Positions 33,501 to 46,208 of a stretch of 64,000 nt of DNA are shown here, one piece after another (position 1 is the first letter of the stretch; each line of letters opens with the position of its first letter). Location: the NCBI GenBank assembly GCA_036852015.1, contig JAANDG010000376.1:78926-142925 (forward strand). The letters are read 5' to 3'. The notes under the pieces were generated by a model that saw only the letters and a program-made list of their open reading frames with translations, made no database searches and was not told where the DNA came from. Both the position numbers and the translations under genes were made by a program. Source of the DNA: Pelodera strongyloides (taxonomy: Eukaryota > Nematoda > Chromadorea > Rhabditida > Rhabditidae).

Positions 33501-35388
33501 ATGGAGAACCACGGTTTACCTGACGATATAAATCAACAACTTCATCGTGGAGTGCATCCAGGTCGTGAGTTTCTCACCCTTTATCATATTAGATTAGAAG
33601 TTTACCGTCATGTTGTCTGCTTCACTTTTGGTTGTTGTGAATACCTAGCACAATAACTTGGATCATATGCAATGGTTTCTGAGAGCAACACGCCTTTGAA
33701 ATTTCCTTCGCGATCTATCGATCAGACATTTTCACGACGTGTTTTTCAGGCGTGTTTTTATTTGTTTTATCCTAGAAATCGCTTCGAATCTAGCTGCAGA
33801 AGTGGAGGAGTGTATCACCAAGGTGAATGCTTACATTACAATATTGCGTTAGTGCCGGAGTTGCACCTCTGTGAACGGTCGAAAGTTTGAAAACGGAGTG
33901 GACCCCAATTCCTCAGAAAGCCCGCATGTACCGGTCGTCAAACAGATGACAGCCACAACCACTTAGAGACTACATAGTGACCATTTCCCGATGGTTTCCA
34001 ATGAAAGGATCGTAGTTGCGCTCCCATTGCATGTATATCCCCTGTATTCCTTTTCATATTTTGTGTTCAGATGGACGAAAAGGTGGTGAGTCTGGCGGAG
34101 AAACGCAAGACTTTTCCCGCTCTGATTGCCAATGAAATAGTGCAAGAGAAGAGGAATCGACTGCTAAGACTAGTGAGTTTTGTTTGCCATTCATTGCAGT
34201 AGAATTTTTCCTTTAAAGTCCTGTTGTTGGCAGTTAGCTACGTGACCCGAAAATCGAAAATAGTGTAGCTTATAGCCGTTGAACCTTCACATACTCTCTC
34301 AACCCTCCTGCGCTCTACTTTAAAGTGGGATATTAAAACTTTTTTTTTGAAACCTAACTTGAAAGCTGCATTGTATTCCCATGTATTGTATGCAACAAAT
34401 ACCGTCATGTCAATGGCATGCAATGTGTGTAGCAGCAATTCAGCTGCCCGTCATGTGCTTTATAAACCGGCCGTTATACTTTCAGGGATGAGGATTTAGG
34501 CATAATTGACGAGTAATAACTATAGGGTAGTAAGACTGGGCGAGTCCCTATAACTGGATGTAGGTGAAGAAACGAAACGTGAAAAGTACTGCTCAACGGC
34601 AGCCTTATTATGCGTCTGTTTCAGAGCAGAGCGGAGGTCAGTGATGTGATTCTGGACACTCCAATTAACGTGGATAAGCTGAGAGACGAGATAAACACGG
34701 TACGCGGTTTATCTTATCGTTGGAGTTTTAGAAATATCGGATCCGCTTTTCTGATGTTTCTGTTTTGTATTTATGTAGTTTTTTTACACAGAACCTAAAG
34801 TTCTACGAGCTTTACTCCTAAGTTTATGGTCTCATCATTTTATTTATGTTTAGGTATGCGCCACGAGTGAAAATATTTTGGAGAAACATGCGTCACTTAA
34901 AGAAGAACTCGAGGAGGTAGGATTGTTGAAGGGGGAGGAGGTTGATAGCATTAAATGGATATTTACGTGGTTTTTAAAAGCTGATACTGGGCAACTGCAT
35001 TCCCATGTATTATACCTCATCTGTATAAAGTACACGCGCAGTTATAATGAATGCGTTAAAAGTTAATTGTCGATGGTCGTGCCAATTTAAGGGTATTCAA
35101 ATCGCACGACCGGGTGTAGCCGTTTGTTGTGCTAGTTTATAGATTAGCTTTTCAATTTGCCAGTAATAACTCTGCATGCGAAAATGCACATGTTTCATGA
35201 GTTTAATGAAAGGAGTACACGAAATAATTTTGGCTCCTTTCCTGATCTGATTAATCGTTATGATTGTACTTCAGCTGAGACTGCGTGACAAGGAGTTGGC
35301 AGTGATGGAATCGGAGTTGTATGGCCGTCTGGTCGACTCGCCCTACTCTCCAATCTATGCTCTGCCCAAGGACCTCCCACGATTCTAG
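33501..35388 (+). CDS. Small coiled-coil protein, possible Mis14/NSL1-type kinetochore subunit
   Basis: Six exons in frame: 33501-33564, 33776-33822, 34071-34172, 34625-34699, 34854-34916, 35275-35388 (154 aa). It is almost entirely helical: a first helix ASNLAAEVEECITK, then MDEKVVSLAEKRKTFPALI, then two charged heptad-like stretches (ENILEKHASLKEELEEL, LRDKELAVMESELYGRLV), ending LPKDLPRF. The phrase D..V..LA.KRK.FP..I resembles the conserved segment of NSL1/Mis14, a MIS12-complex subunit (human: IATKRKQYPRKI). The match is short and made by eye, and other small coiled-coil families remain possible. The start follows a probable acceptor about 18 bases upstream. The 3' AATAAA near 36151 is distant. 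Confidence 0.7.
34317..34488. mobile_element. TTAA-MITE family A, decayed copy
   Basis: TTTAAAGTGGGATATTAAAA with TTTTTTGAAACC on the left, and AAACCGGCCGTTATACTTTC on the right, are eroded forms of the family A ends. It lies in an intron of the small coiled-coil gene. Confidence 0.45.
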
Positions 35389-35692
35389 TTTGTCTCTTTG
35401 AGTTTAAGTGCATTCCTATTAACCCCTAACATTTTGTGAACAGAGAAATCGTATAACAGTCATTTGTTGATCAAGTAAGCTTTGTTCTATCACCGTATCA
35501 GTGTCGGAAATGCAGTTGATATTTGAATTTGATATCATTTTTGTATAATGCCTACTGTAGACTGTAGATATCAGTGAGACTTACACGATAATCATTTGTG
35601 TTAATTAGGTTAAGTGATATGTCCAATGAATTATCTAAATTATATCTTCTTTCTTTGATTCCCTGGAATCCCTGGTTTGCCTTCAGCATTTC

Positions 35693-35835
35693 CAGAGGCG
35701 GTATTCACCACTCAGTTCCCCATAGGGAATTTCCGGTCTTTTTCTCTGCGTCTGGCGTCTCTCACATTAGAATGCGATTTTCTGTCCCCAGGGACTATTT
35801 CCCGAGGGAATTGGGAGTGTTGAATATGGCCTCAG
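35693..35835. mobile_element. CAGAGGCC-family fold-back element, copy 3
   Basis: Left end CAGAGGCGGTATTCACCACT, right end GTGTTGAATATGGCCTCAG. The interior shares CAGTTCCCCATAGGGAA and TCTCACATTAGAATG with copy 2 at 7421-7530. Confidence 0.65.
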
Positions 35836-37436
35836 ATGTTTGATTATTGATTAAGTGAAAGAAGTAAGGAATGATTCATTAGGGGTTGAGTTTGTCATCA
35901 AAAGACTATTGTCTACACCGCTGTGTGTGGTCCATCTTATCGTTTCCCTTAGTGAAACTAATTTGCATTTCTGCTTCGCATATTTGTGTACTCGTGCACC
36001 CCGATCTCTGCTTATGTCCTAATTCCACCGAACTACTGTATTACAACAGTAGCTTGTATGCGTGTATTATACTATTGTTTTTGTTATATGGAATACTAAA
36101 TGTAGTGTATACTATGGTTTTTGTTACTAATTACTAACACTGTACATTTTCAATAAAAAAATCTTCAAATATGTTTCCCATGTTGACTGATGTTATTGAC
36201 ATTGATGATATCTTACATTGTGTATTTTTATGTTTGTAAATTTATTATTGTAGGCTTTTAGCAGTTGCATCTTAACTGCTTTAATGGTGTTGCTAGCATT
36301 TTTATTTGAGAAATGTTTTTTTGATATCTTGTTATTTTTCTATCATATGACTATTTTTTTCAGTGAATCATTGAAGGCGCCGAAGGGTTCTGAGTGACTA
36401 TCTGTTACAATCCTATAAATTATACGTGAGTCTCAACTTTTTACGATATATAGTGTTCTTTATTTTTCATTAATATTTTCATTTAACATTGTTTTATTGT
36501 TTGTATGTTTTGTTGTTTGAGAATCTCAATTAGCTCTTTTTGTGTTGAAAAAGACCGATTCTTGCTCTTTGTTATGTGTGGGTTACGGTAGCTCCCACCT
36601 CTCCATTGCATTCTAAAACACGCTCCGCCCTGACTCCAATGCACCCATCGCTGTGTTTAATCTTTCGTCTTGCATGCAGAGCGCACACCTTTATGCGAAA
36701 AATGTAATATGATTGTTAAATGTAAAGTGTATATCGATTTTTGATGAGTATTGATTGCATTTTGAAGGCATTTAGCTAAATGAATCATAATTTGAGCGTA
36801 TGAATAAGTATTCTATAATTTAGTGCTGCACAAACTTGCTCTCAAGAGTATGCGTGACATACCATGTTCCCTGGTTCATAGTTAATCTGTTAATCATGAT
36901 AATAGCTTCAGTCATGAGAATTACGTATGCTCATCACTGTTTTCGTAAGTTCTAAATATCTTTTCTGCTCTATGTTTCTAACTAGAATTCCTGGCGGTTG
37001 AATCAACCTTAAGCACTTTGAACTGCACGGTTCAATTATCTTTTGATTATTTATAATTGTGCTTTCAAAGAACTTGTTTCACCGACAGTTAATATTTAAG
37101 TTATCACTGTATTTATGCAGAGAATTTTGTCAGTTTTTAACATCCAAAGAAACTTGTAGAAATGTATATTTCGATAATTTTCTGATTGTGAGCGTATTCA
37201 TTTAGCATGTCTAGTCTATCCAATTTGTTTGTTGACTCACTTGACTAGTTTACTGTTCACTTTCACATTTTCTCATGGAACGGTTTTTCATAAAAAAACA
37301 AATAGCCGACGCATGCCAATGTTTGGTACTAACTAATGTTTCAGCTATAACTGATAATACGACATGTTTGGAAGTTTGACTCCCATTGCTATGCAGTTTT
37401 CCCACTATAATACCCTACTTGTTACCATTTATTGTT

Positions 37437-37552
37437 AATGTATTATTATTATTTTATTATTATTTTATTATTATCATTATTATTATTATTATTATTTTAT
37501 TATTATTATCATTATTATTATTTTATTATTATTATTATTATTATTGTTTATC
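37437..37552. repeat. ATT/TTA trinucleotide microsatellite
   Basis: An imperfect tract of ATT repeats with occasional ATTTT and ATC units. A shorter pure tract of the same type is at 8861-8881. Confidence 0.9.
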
Positions 37553-37633
37553 GTATCTAAAGTAGTAGTTAATGTCATAAATATAATGAATATTCAATAT
37601 TCAGGGTAGTCGTTATTCCTTGATTCATCCAAG

Positions 37634-40600
37634 ATGTCTGGAGGTGGAAAGGACAGAATCGCGGTCTTCCCGTCGCGCATGTGAGTCAAACTTTATTGTT
37701 TTATTATTTACCAGTCGGCTCACGCCGCCTGAGGCGACTTACATGGAAATATGATTGGTTTAGCATGGGCATACTTATATAAAGTTTCAAACGTAAGAAA
37801 TTCACATAATAGGGAAAATTGCATATGCATACTTCGATATTGAGCTGCGACACTCTTTTTATACCCGAACACGAAAATTTGCAAAAAATTTCCGTAACGC
37901 ACATCGGTATGCAAATTACGCTACAGTTACTTTTTTATATAATAAGATATTTTATTTACTACCTTTATTCTACTTGTACTAATTTAACTTATCCCATTCA
38001 CATGGGCCATGAGCGCTTATTGGACTGACTTTTCTGTTTTTAATGTCATCGCGCGCTTGTTTGTTGAATAACTCTTTAATTATGATTTATGTTTGTGGCG
38101 TATAATTATTTTTCGATTCAAATAGTGTTCAAGTAATAATGATTTATTTCCAGTTGCATGATTCTTTCAGTCGGTAAAAGGTGATAATACTGTAATTGGA
38201 AGAAAATCAAAGAAAAGAGAAAATACTAAAGCCACTAAAAATAACCGTAGGAGTAAATAAAAGTAAAACAGAGTAACGTATCATAACGCTTATGCGTAGT
38301 TGTTGTATGTATGTCGCTTGACACAATAGCGTACACCGTAGAAGCCTGATAAGAAACACATGTTCTAATATAGATAACGGTGGTTTTGTTACACTGAAAT
38401 TTGATACTCTGGGTAATTAAGGTTAATAATATGAAATTTTAATGAATTGTTTTTGTGTTTTTGTTCAGGGCGCAGACGATGATGAAGACCCGGCTGAAGG
38501 GAGCTCAGAAGGGTCACTCTCTTCTCAAGAAGAAGGCCGATGCACTGAACTTCCGATTCAGAGACATCCTCAAGAAAATTGTCGAGGTAAGAAGATTCTA
38601 GACTGCGACTCAGCCACGCACTAAGCGTCTAAACGGACCGCTATCCCTATGATGAGTACCTGAAACATGGTGATTTAGGAGGAATGTATGATCACTTTTT
38701 ATGCTGGGATTTGTTAGGCCTTTTCCACTTTCTTGTTCTGAAAATGAATATTGTCTAGTTGTACGAGATCCTCGCATCCCTCTGAATGCTATTTATTTAT
38801 TAAATAACATCCTGAGTGTGTATTACAACATGATAATAATGAGGGAAAACAAATATAACGCGTGGAGTACTTTTTTAGATTACGTTATATTTCAGAACAA
38901 GGTCCTGATGGGTGACGTAATGAAGGAGGCGGCCTTCTCACTTGCCGAGGCCAAATTCACTGCGGGAGATTTCTCCCACACTGTCATCCAGAATGTCAGC
39001 CAGGCACAATACCGCATCAGAATGAAGAAGGAAAACGTTGTCGGTGAGTATTATTGTACTTTGTGTTTCTCCCCTTGGAACGCGTATGTATTGTTTATTT
39101 GGTTCCAATCATGGTGTTACTCCGCTTGTAAGTTCCACTCACCCGAAACCTTTTTCCTCTGGTTTATTTTATCACCAAAGAAGCGCGTAATTTTTTTATT
39201 TCAATTATCGTGCAAATATGTATGTACGCGGTTGCATATAGGTGGCATGTAGATGTGTGCTATATGAGTTTGACCAGTTTGACGGGTAGTTTGTGACAGT
39301 ATTTTTTTATTCATAGTAAATGATTTGTGATTGTTCAGGAGTACTGCTGCCCGTGTTCGATGCGTATCAAGATGGACCGGATGCGTACGATCTGACCGGA
39401 CTCGGAAAGGGAGGATCAAACATTGCAAAGCTGAAGAAGAACTACGCAAAGGTACTATTTACGTTATTTTGGGATGTATTTTTGACATTAAACTCTTTAT
39501 TCATGCATAGAGACTAGGAAACATAATCAACTTTACATATAGAAAGGAAATATAAGCAACTTCATTTTTTATTTGATGCTAATTCATAATTGTCTGTAGG
39601 AAGATACGTAAAATCACTCACCGGTTAATTAAACGATAGTGAGTATTTACTGAGTGAAACATGTCGATATACTCCCCAAATGCTGTATGATAATTGAACG
39701 ATATGCCTCATTTTACGGCAATTCGTAATGGTCGTTTTCTAAGGACTGCATGATCGTTTTTGTTTTGTTTTGGAAGTAGGCCAGTCAACGTGTTTGTAAG
39801 GTTTATGCTCTGTGCTATATAATGCATTTTCACGAAGCTGTTCTGTAGATTCGATTGCTATATAGCGGGAATTACTCATTTGTTTGAAATCTTTTCTATA
39901 GTGTATTATTTCTAGGCAGTAGAGCTTTTGGTGGAGTTGGCAACCCTCCAGACCTGCTTCATTACTCTTGACGAGGCAATCAAGGTGACCAACAGACGTG
40001 TGAATGCTATTGAACACGGTAAGAATTGTTTATTGTTGTTGTTTTTCCCCGTGGGTGGAGACATTAGGCTCGGATGTTTATTCCCTTTGTGAATGTTTTC
40101 ATTTTCTCACAAGTGATCCTGCGTTTGTACGTCAATGACAGTCTGACGTGTACAGTAAATGTTTTGTTATAATTGAAATGTCTTGTGATTATTGATGGGC
40201 TCCTGACTCCGTCAAACATAATGTTTCTTGACGGTTTTTAAAGTTCAGAGGTGAGAGGTACCGTTGTTCGCTGTATGTTCCCCGAGATACAGTTTTGTGT
40301 TGTTGTTATATGCGTTTTGGTAATTATAGTCTTATTTTTTGTTTTATCTTGTATTTTCAGTCATCATTCCCCGTATTGAGAACACTCTCACCTACATTGT
40401 GACCGAACTCGACGAGATGGAGCGTGAAGAGTTCTTCAGGTACATTATCAAGTTTTACCTTTTGGGGTAGTCTCTTGGAGGTAGACTCTATTTCATGTAT
40501 AATACCGGTCGTAGCGCGTGGAATTTTTTGCTTATGTTGTTTGTCCTTTAATGAGTTTTGTTTGTAAAACGTTGACGCATTGGTGTGTGTGACCGTGTGG

Positions 40601-41066
40601 ATACACTTTTGGGAGGTGCAGGTGGGTGAGAACCTGAAGAGAATTGAATTGTATATATTTATTTACTTTATAGGATTATATATAATGAATATGAATATCT
40701 GCAGAATGAAGAAGATCCAAGCCAACAAGAAGAAGCTGAAGGAGGCCGAGGAGAAGGAGCGGGCCAGTATGGAAGGGGCCGATAAGAGAGAGGCGGTCAG
40801 TTATTCACAAATTATCATTTGGAAGAGAGACAGTCTCTAAAATTTGCATACGACTTTGAGACTGCCCAAACCTTTTGGGTATTGGCAAACAGACTAATAT
40901 GAAATAATCTAATGTTAAATACTGTATACTCAAGTATTTGAGTTTTAATTTTAATGAAGGTCAGATGTAATGTGTAATATGAAACTTGCGTTTTCAGGAA
41001 CTTCAACAGCAACAAGCGAAAAATCTTCTATCAAACGACGAAGAACTACCTGTACTTTTTGCTTAG
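37634..41066 (+). CDS. vha-14: V-type proton ATPase subunit D
   Basis: Eight exons in frame: 37634-37680, 38469-38586, 38896-39043, 39339-39451, 39916-40018, 40361-40439, 40705-40795, 40998-41066 (255 aa, the usual length). It starts [16 protein letters not shown] and keeps the long antiparallel helices of the family: [19 protein letters not shown] near the N-terminus, and [20 protein letters not shown] followed by [17 protein letters not shown] near the C-terminus. Subunit D is the central rotor shaft of the V1 sector. With subunit F it couples ATP hydrolysis in A3B3 to the c-ring, acidifying endosomes and other compartments. Only the last ~30 residues ([20 protein letters not shown]) depart from other nematodes, as this tail usually does. 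All splice junctions agree with the conserved protein. Essential in C. elegans biology (family knowledge). Confidence 0.97.
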
Positions 41067-43682
41067 AAGTTGCATTGTGACCGGCTGCCTCTTTTGAAAC
41101 TTAAGGTTCATATTCAGCCCTATTCTGTAGCATCCTTATCCTAGAACTTGCCGATATTGAATATTGTGTTAGATGAAGTTCCTGAGTGATTCATCTTTGC
41201 AAATTTGCAACTGTCTGTGATAGTTGTGCCCCTTTATATAAAATTTGATTGCTGCTCACGTTGTATACAAGACATTTTGGATATATTATTCGGTTAATTA
41301 GCATACCGTACTTTCCTATAGGTAGTATTATCACTTGAAACTTGAACCGGAAGTTGTAGTTTGTATTTTCGATTTTCACGTTTAGCGGTTACACTTTCGT
41401 AACATTCCATTCGGCAAATAATCCTATGTGATCCTTTTTACAATTATATTCTAGCGGCTGTAAATAATTCTTGTATAAGAATAAGATGAGAAGATGGTTA
41501 TTATAGTCATTGGTACTTTAGGACTTATTGTAATCGAAAATTGTTTTAGTCCTAGTTTTTTTATTCATCAGCAGATAAATTTCTATTTTTTTTATTGAAA
41601 ATGTACATTTTTTGCGAATATAGAGATAAATCAGTCTATAAAGTTGAGTGTTTTATGTGAGAACGTGTTTGTAACACACTGTTTATATGCGAGTTATATT
41701 TTTTTATTTTAGTGATATAGTCTTTCTCCGGGGTTTTGTATGTTTGAATCTGCTAGATGTTTTCAATTTGATTATTAGATGAGACTGCACTGCATTGTGC
41801 ATTTCATGCGTGTGAACTCTTTTCTCAAGGCAACTACCGGCAGGTTTTTGAAACGCATCTCAAGTACTTGCATTCCTATGCATATATGCAAAGTTGGGTC
41901 CTTGTTCTTATTCATTCTAATTTTTGCTCATTTGGATATGCTGCATAAGAAAGCAGGTGTACGCAATGCGTTTCAAAAACCGGCCGTTATTTCGCTTTAA
42001 TATTAGCATATTAGTAATGATTGAATGTTCTCCTGTTGGGTGTATTTTCCCTAAAATGCCCCCGTTGGTTCATTAGGCTGCGTATTCTGTAAAGGGCAGT
42101 GCCCCTGCGGCCCATCCAATTCTAATTTTCTCATTTCTCTGTGGCCCAATTTCAAATCAAGCGGCGCCTGCCACAAACATATACGAATGCCTTTGAAATA
42201 TGAATCTGAGTGCCGGCTTTGGCCTATATTCTAAGGAATGTTACGCTTTAGATATGGGGCGGGTAGTAGTTAGGTATTGTGCTGAATAATAAGTGTTAGA
42301 CGTCATGTATATTCTTTAAATTGATGGGTTTATCTTTATCTGTAGGTTATCATTATGGTTTTATCGTCCCCTATCAATGAGCTTTTAAAAAGGATAGTAG
42401 GGGCAGTGTAGGTTAGGGTTTATGTTTATTGGGATAGTCTTGTTTCTAAACACTTTTCGGAAAGTAGGAGGATTATTAGATAGCTTTTGGTAATGTAAAA
42501 AATAATAATAATCATAAACATCATACTTTTATATCCAAGAGCCCAATTCCAAGTTATTAATTTATTCTGGCTTATACTAATTGGTTTTCGCGGGGTTCCT
42601 ATGTAATGTGTTTCTCTGTTGTGGGGGGTATCCATGTCTATAAATGGGTCTCCGGCCCTGGCCCGTGCCGCAAACATGCATTATCGACTGGGGATTTGGC
42701 CAACGTTTTTGAGACTGATCTATTTTCTTACAAGTAGTTGTTTGCTGTTTATTTTAAAATTATTTGAAACATTTATTTTTTAGTTTCATTCTGATACACA
42801 GACATCAGCTTAGGTAGCAAATCCCAATTGTAGGATAAGCTGTAGTGTAAATCCCTTATCTTCCCCGTTTATTCGAATTAGTGGATTTATTTTATAAGCA
42901 AACCTTTTTAGTATCGATCTGAGATTCTTTAAAAAAAACCTTGCGAAGTTGTTTACTATATTTCTCTCTCTGTTCACAATGCACAGGTGAACAGAGCAGA
43001 GTTTGGCCTATATCGAGCCCAACCAGTTGTGTTATTTAGTTATTGGCTTTCTTCTCCGAGCATATGTACTTTGACACTTGTAATGTATGATTTGTTTATT
43101 AGATTTTGCCCTCCTTGGAGTTATTTCCTCAGTATGTAATTAATTTCAAAGGTTTATTAGCTCTGCGTGCGATTTGTGAAGATATATAAACAGAGCTTAT
43201 ATTTGAAATAACCGCGTTCTTTGTAATGTATAAAATACACAATTGAATTGTAATTTCTTTTAGTGCATAGGGTCAATAGCAACTGCATTCCTTCATTCCA
43301 TGACGCATACAGTTATCTTTGTTTCTTCTTTACTGCGCTGTACGGTTTTTGAACATATTTCTTTTATTATACCCTTTGAGACAGATCCTACAACTGTATT
43401 CATTGAAATGGAAATGTATCGCATTACAGTATATTAGTTTCTTTTACCCGGAGCCTGTTTTTAATTACTGAGTAACTCTTTTTACTATAATTATTTCTAT
43501 GTGAGCGGCTACGTGGGTGGTCTGTGGCATGTGGTCTCACTGTATTTATTAACTTATGTATAGAATAATGTGTTTTAAAAATTCTTTGAGCTTTGCGTTT
43601 CCTATAGTTTGGAGTCGGTGTGTTGTTGATTATTGATTGATTGTTCAGCCATCAATTGAATGGTTACTGTTTCCGTTGCAGG
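41067..43682. other. Intergenic, one MITE, no gene seen
   Basis: 2.6 kb between two plus-strand genes, A+T-rich. Apart from the family A element at 41822-42000 I find no paired repeats, RNA gene or spliced ORF. The trans-splice-type acceptor of the next gene is at 43680-43681. Confidence 0.6.
41822..42000. mobile_element. TTAA-MITE family A, copy with worn left end
   Basis: The right end GGCCGTTATTTCGCTTTAA and the inner GCGTTTCAAAAACC are intact. The left end keeps ACCGGCAGGTTTTTGAAACG but its TTAAAGCG has decayed (TCAAGGCAACT). It is intergenic. Confidence 0.65.
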
Positions 43683-46208
43683 ATGTACCTCCTCTTTGAT
43701 CCAAATGTGAAAGTGTTAACTGAAGAAAAGAGTTGGAGACTGTTCAACTACCTTCTCGTTGCATCACAGGCATTTGGTGAGTTCACTTCTTTTTACCATT
43801 TTATCGTTGTCTCGGGTTACGTGGTAGATCGCTATGGTATCCGTCATGCGTTTCCGTACCACGCGATGTAATGATCTGTATGTTGTTTTAATAGTTTTTC
43901 TATAGTAAGTCGGGTAGATGAGGCAACCCACCCCTCTGTGTCTAACGGTTTAGGGGCAATCAGTATTGGTTGCGTGAAAAAAAAAAGTGTAGCTCAACCG
44001 GTGAGTGCTTGCTAGCCATGCAGTGACGCGGGTTTGAATCTGCTCCATGCCAAGTTTTTTCACAATAGACCAGATTGTTGATTGTTGCCTAGGATCCAAG
44101 AGGGCTAAGTCTATAACCAAGTAGTTTCTAGGTGGTCTGGCCCTTCTTTTTGTTGCCATTTGGATGGGAAGTTATGGTGGATATGCGTGGACTGAGGACC
44201 CAGAAAAGGAGTTCAACTATCATCCAACATTTATGGTCATGGGAATGGTTTGTATTATGTATTCAACTTAGTTACAGTAAAAACTGAGCTTGGTATATAC
44301 TGGGAATGGTTTGTATGATGTGTATGGTATGCAACATAGAATAGTAAAATCTGAGTTTGGTATATCCAGAGCTAGGTACTGTATAAGCGGTACACAGGAG
44401 GAATGAGAAAGATAATTTAGTGGTTTTGTGATATTTGATTGTAGAGAATATAATTGCAAGAATTTGGATGTGCTTCGTGTACTGTACTAATTCGAGTACT
44501 GCTTCGTGTACTGTATGTGTTGGTCTACTTTGTGTTTTCCAAAGTTGTGTTTGTGAAGAATATTCTTTAGGTATTCCTCTATGGTGAATCGATGCTCGTC
44601 TACCGTGTGTTCCGCAATGAGCGCAAGCGGAACACAAAGTTGTTGCACGTCATACTCCACTCTATGGTAGGTATCCTTAGTTACGCTACAAAAAAACGTT
44701 CATTCGGTTATTGTTTATTCAAGGGGTGATTCGGTGTAAACCTTGATTGATAACTATATGTTTCACTCAAATATGCAAGATTGCATATTGCTCCCGCTCC
44801 GTGGGTGGTCCGAGCCAACGAGGAGGTTATTCATACACGCAGGATTTTGCGCGAACCTTATGTCCGACAAGCAGGTTGTACATACATGCTGGATTTTGCG
44901 TGCAACTGATTCTTATGTTTATATATTATGTTGTGAATTTCTTGCAAAAGATGTTACAATTTTCCCACGTTCAGGTGCTTGTCTTCATGATAATCGCCCT
45001 GAAAGCGGTCTGGGATTCACATGATTTGCATAGAGATGCGCAGGGAAACCTGGATCCGATTCCCAACCTAATGTCCCTTCACTCTTGGATCGGACTGACT
45101 ACGGTCGTTGCGTTTTGCACGCAGGTAATTGTTATAGTTGAGATGTACGGTTCGGACGTAGAGCGAAGTTCGCCACCTAGATAGTCGTCTTCGTGAATGA
45201 CGTTGACGTTTGTAGTGTTACGTGTGCTTATATGTCTTTTGACCTGGTGTCTTTGCGAAGACTGTTTTCGCTGAGTTGTTGAATAAAGATTAATAAGTAC
45301 AATTTCACCCTATCTCCCGGATTGTAGGGTACATGTGGGTCATCACAACATAAATCTTTGCGTTTATGTTCCATGTTCTCTGATAAGTTTGGAACCAGCT
45401 GGACTTTTCTATGATGCATTTATCTTTGATCTTGGTTTTCTTCAGTACGCATTGGGTTTCGCGGCATTCTTCGTCCCGGGTTTTTCGATGTCGATGCGTC
45501 AGATGATTATGCCCTTTCATCAGGTTTGCAATTTGTTTTAGTTTTATATCAGTTCAATATTTTATCGGTTGGAATGGCTCTCAGCCGAGATTGGACTACG
45601 GTAACTCGGAAATTATTTAAATATTCGCGGAATGTGGAACAACTCCATTCCTCATTTTAGCAGAAATATATGCAAGAAGTGCGAGGTTATGTTATGCTAG
45701 GGCATCCGTTCATTTACACGCACCGAAGCTGACGGCTGGTGGAATTTCCTGTAGTCTGTGAAAATTAGGTCGGGTGAATATTGTTTTAGTTCTTCGGAAC
45801 GCTCATCTTCTTGATGGTTTCTCTGGCTGTAGCGCTTGGAATTTCCGAACGAGCTGCCTGGAAGCATACGTGAGTTTTCTTACTTTTTTTTTAGAATTTG
45901 ATTTTGCTGTTTTCTTTCGTTCACAGAATTTTGCATAGAAGAAAGAAAAACCCCGATTCTCAGATTAGTGTTGTGTTTTAAAATCCATTTACTAACTGAG
46001 GCATAAACTAAAGACTTGCAGTTGTTGGACCAAGGGCCGTGAGCTGTGTGGCCAGCAGGCGGTGTCCAACTTTGTCGGTGTGTGCGTCTTCATCTACAGT
46101 CTTCTCGTGGTGGTGCTGGTCGGCAACCCCAGATGGAAGAGAAAACCTCTCCCTGAAGAGGAAAGCCTTCAACAACTTTCTAATAGTGCTAGTAGGGAAA
46201 TGGATTAA
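43683..46208 (+). CDS. Cytochrome b561 family transmembrane ferric/ascorbate reductase
   Basis: Seven exons in frame: 43683-43776, 44132-44247, 44571-44666, 44975-45124, 45446-45523, 45790-45869, 46022-46208 (266 aa; family 220-270). Six hydrophobic helices are visible. Candidate haem-ligand histidines sit where the family has them: His62 ([10 protein letters not shown]), His96 ([10 protein letters not shown]), His138 (SLHSWIGL) and His177 (PFHQFFG). RKRNTK before the LH motif fits the cytosolic ascorbate-side basic patch. The protein passes electrons from cytosolic ascorbate across a vesicle or plasma membrane to monodehydroascorbate or Fe(III). The ATG is 1 base after gttgcag, a strong trans-splice acceptor. 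Its TAA stop lies within the TTAA end of a family A MITE. An AATAAA at 46791-46796 may be its poly(A) signal. Confidence 0.93.
43987..44053 (+). repeat. tRNA-derived SINE-like fragment
   Basis: GTGTAGCTCAACCGGTGAGT is a good A-box region and GCGGGTTTGAATCTGCTCC a B-box/T-arm region at tRNA-like spacing. Acceptor-stem ends do not pair. It lies in intron 1 of the cytochrome b561 gene. Confidence 0.5.

Larger units (their letters stand above)
35389..37633. other. Intergenic, no gene seen
   Basis: 2.2 kb, strongly A+T-rich (poly-T and TTTGTT runs), upstream of the V-ATPase D gene. It contains a CAGAGGC-family element (35693-35835) and an ATT microsatellite (37437-37552). No open reading frame with splice signals was found. 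Confidence 0.6.

Noticed and set aside
43987..44053. A functional tRNA gene
   Set aside because: A and B boxes are present, but the acceptor and anticodon stems do not form.
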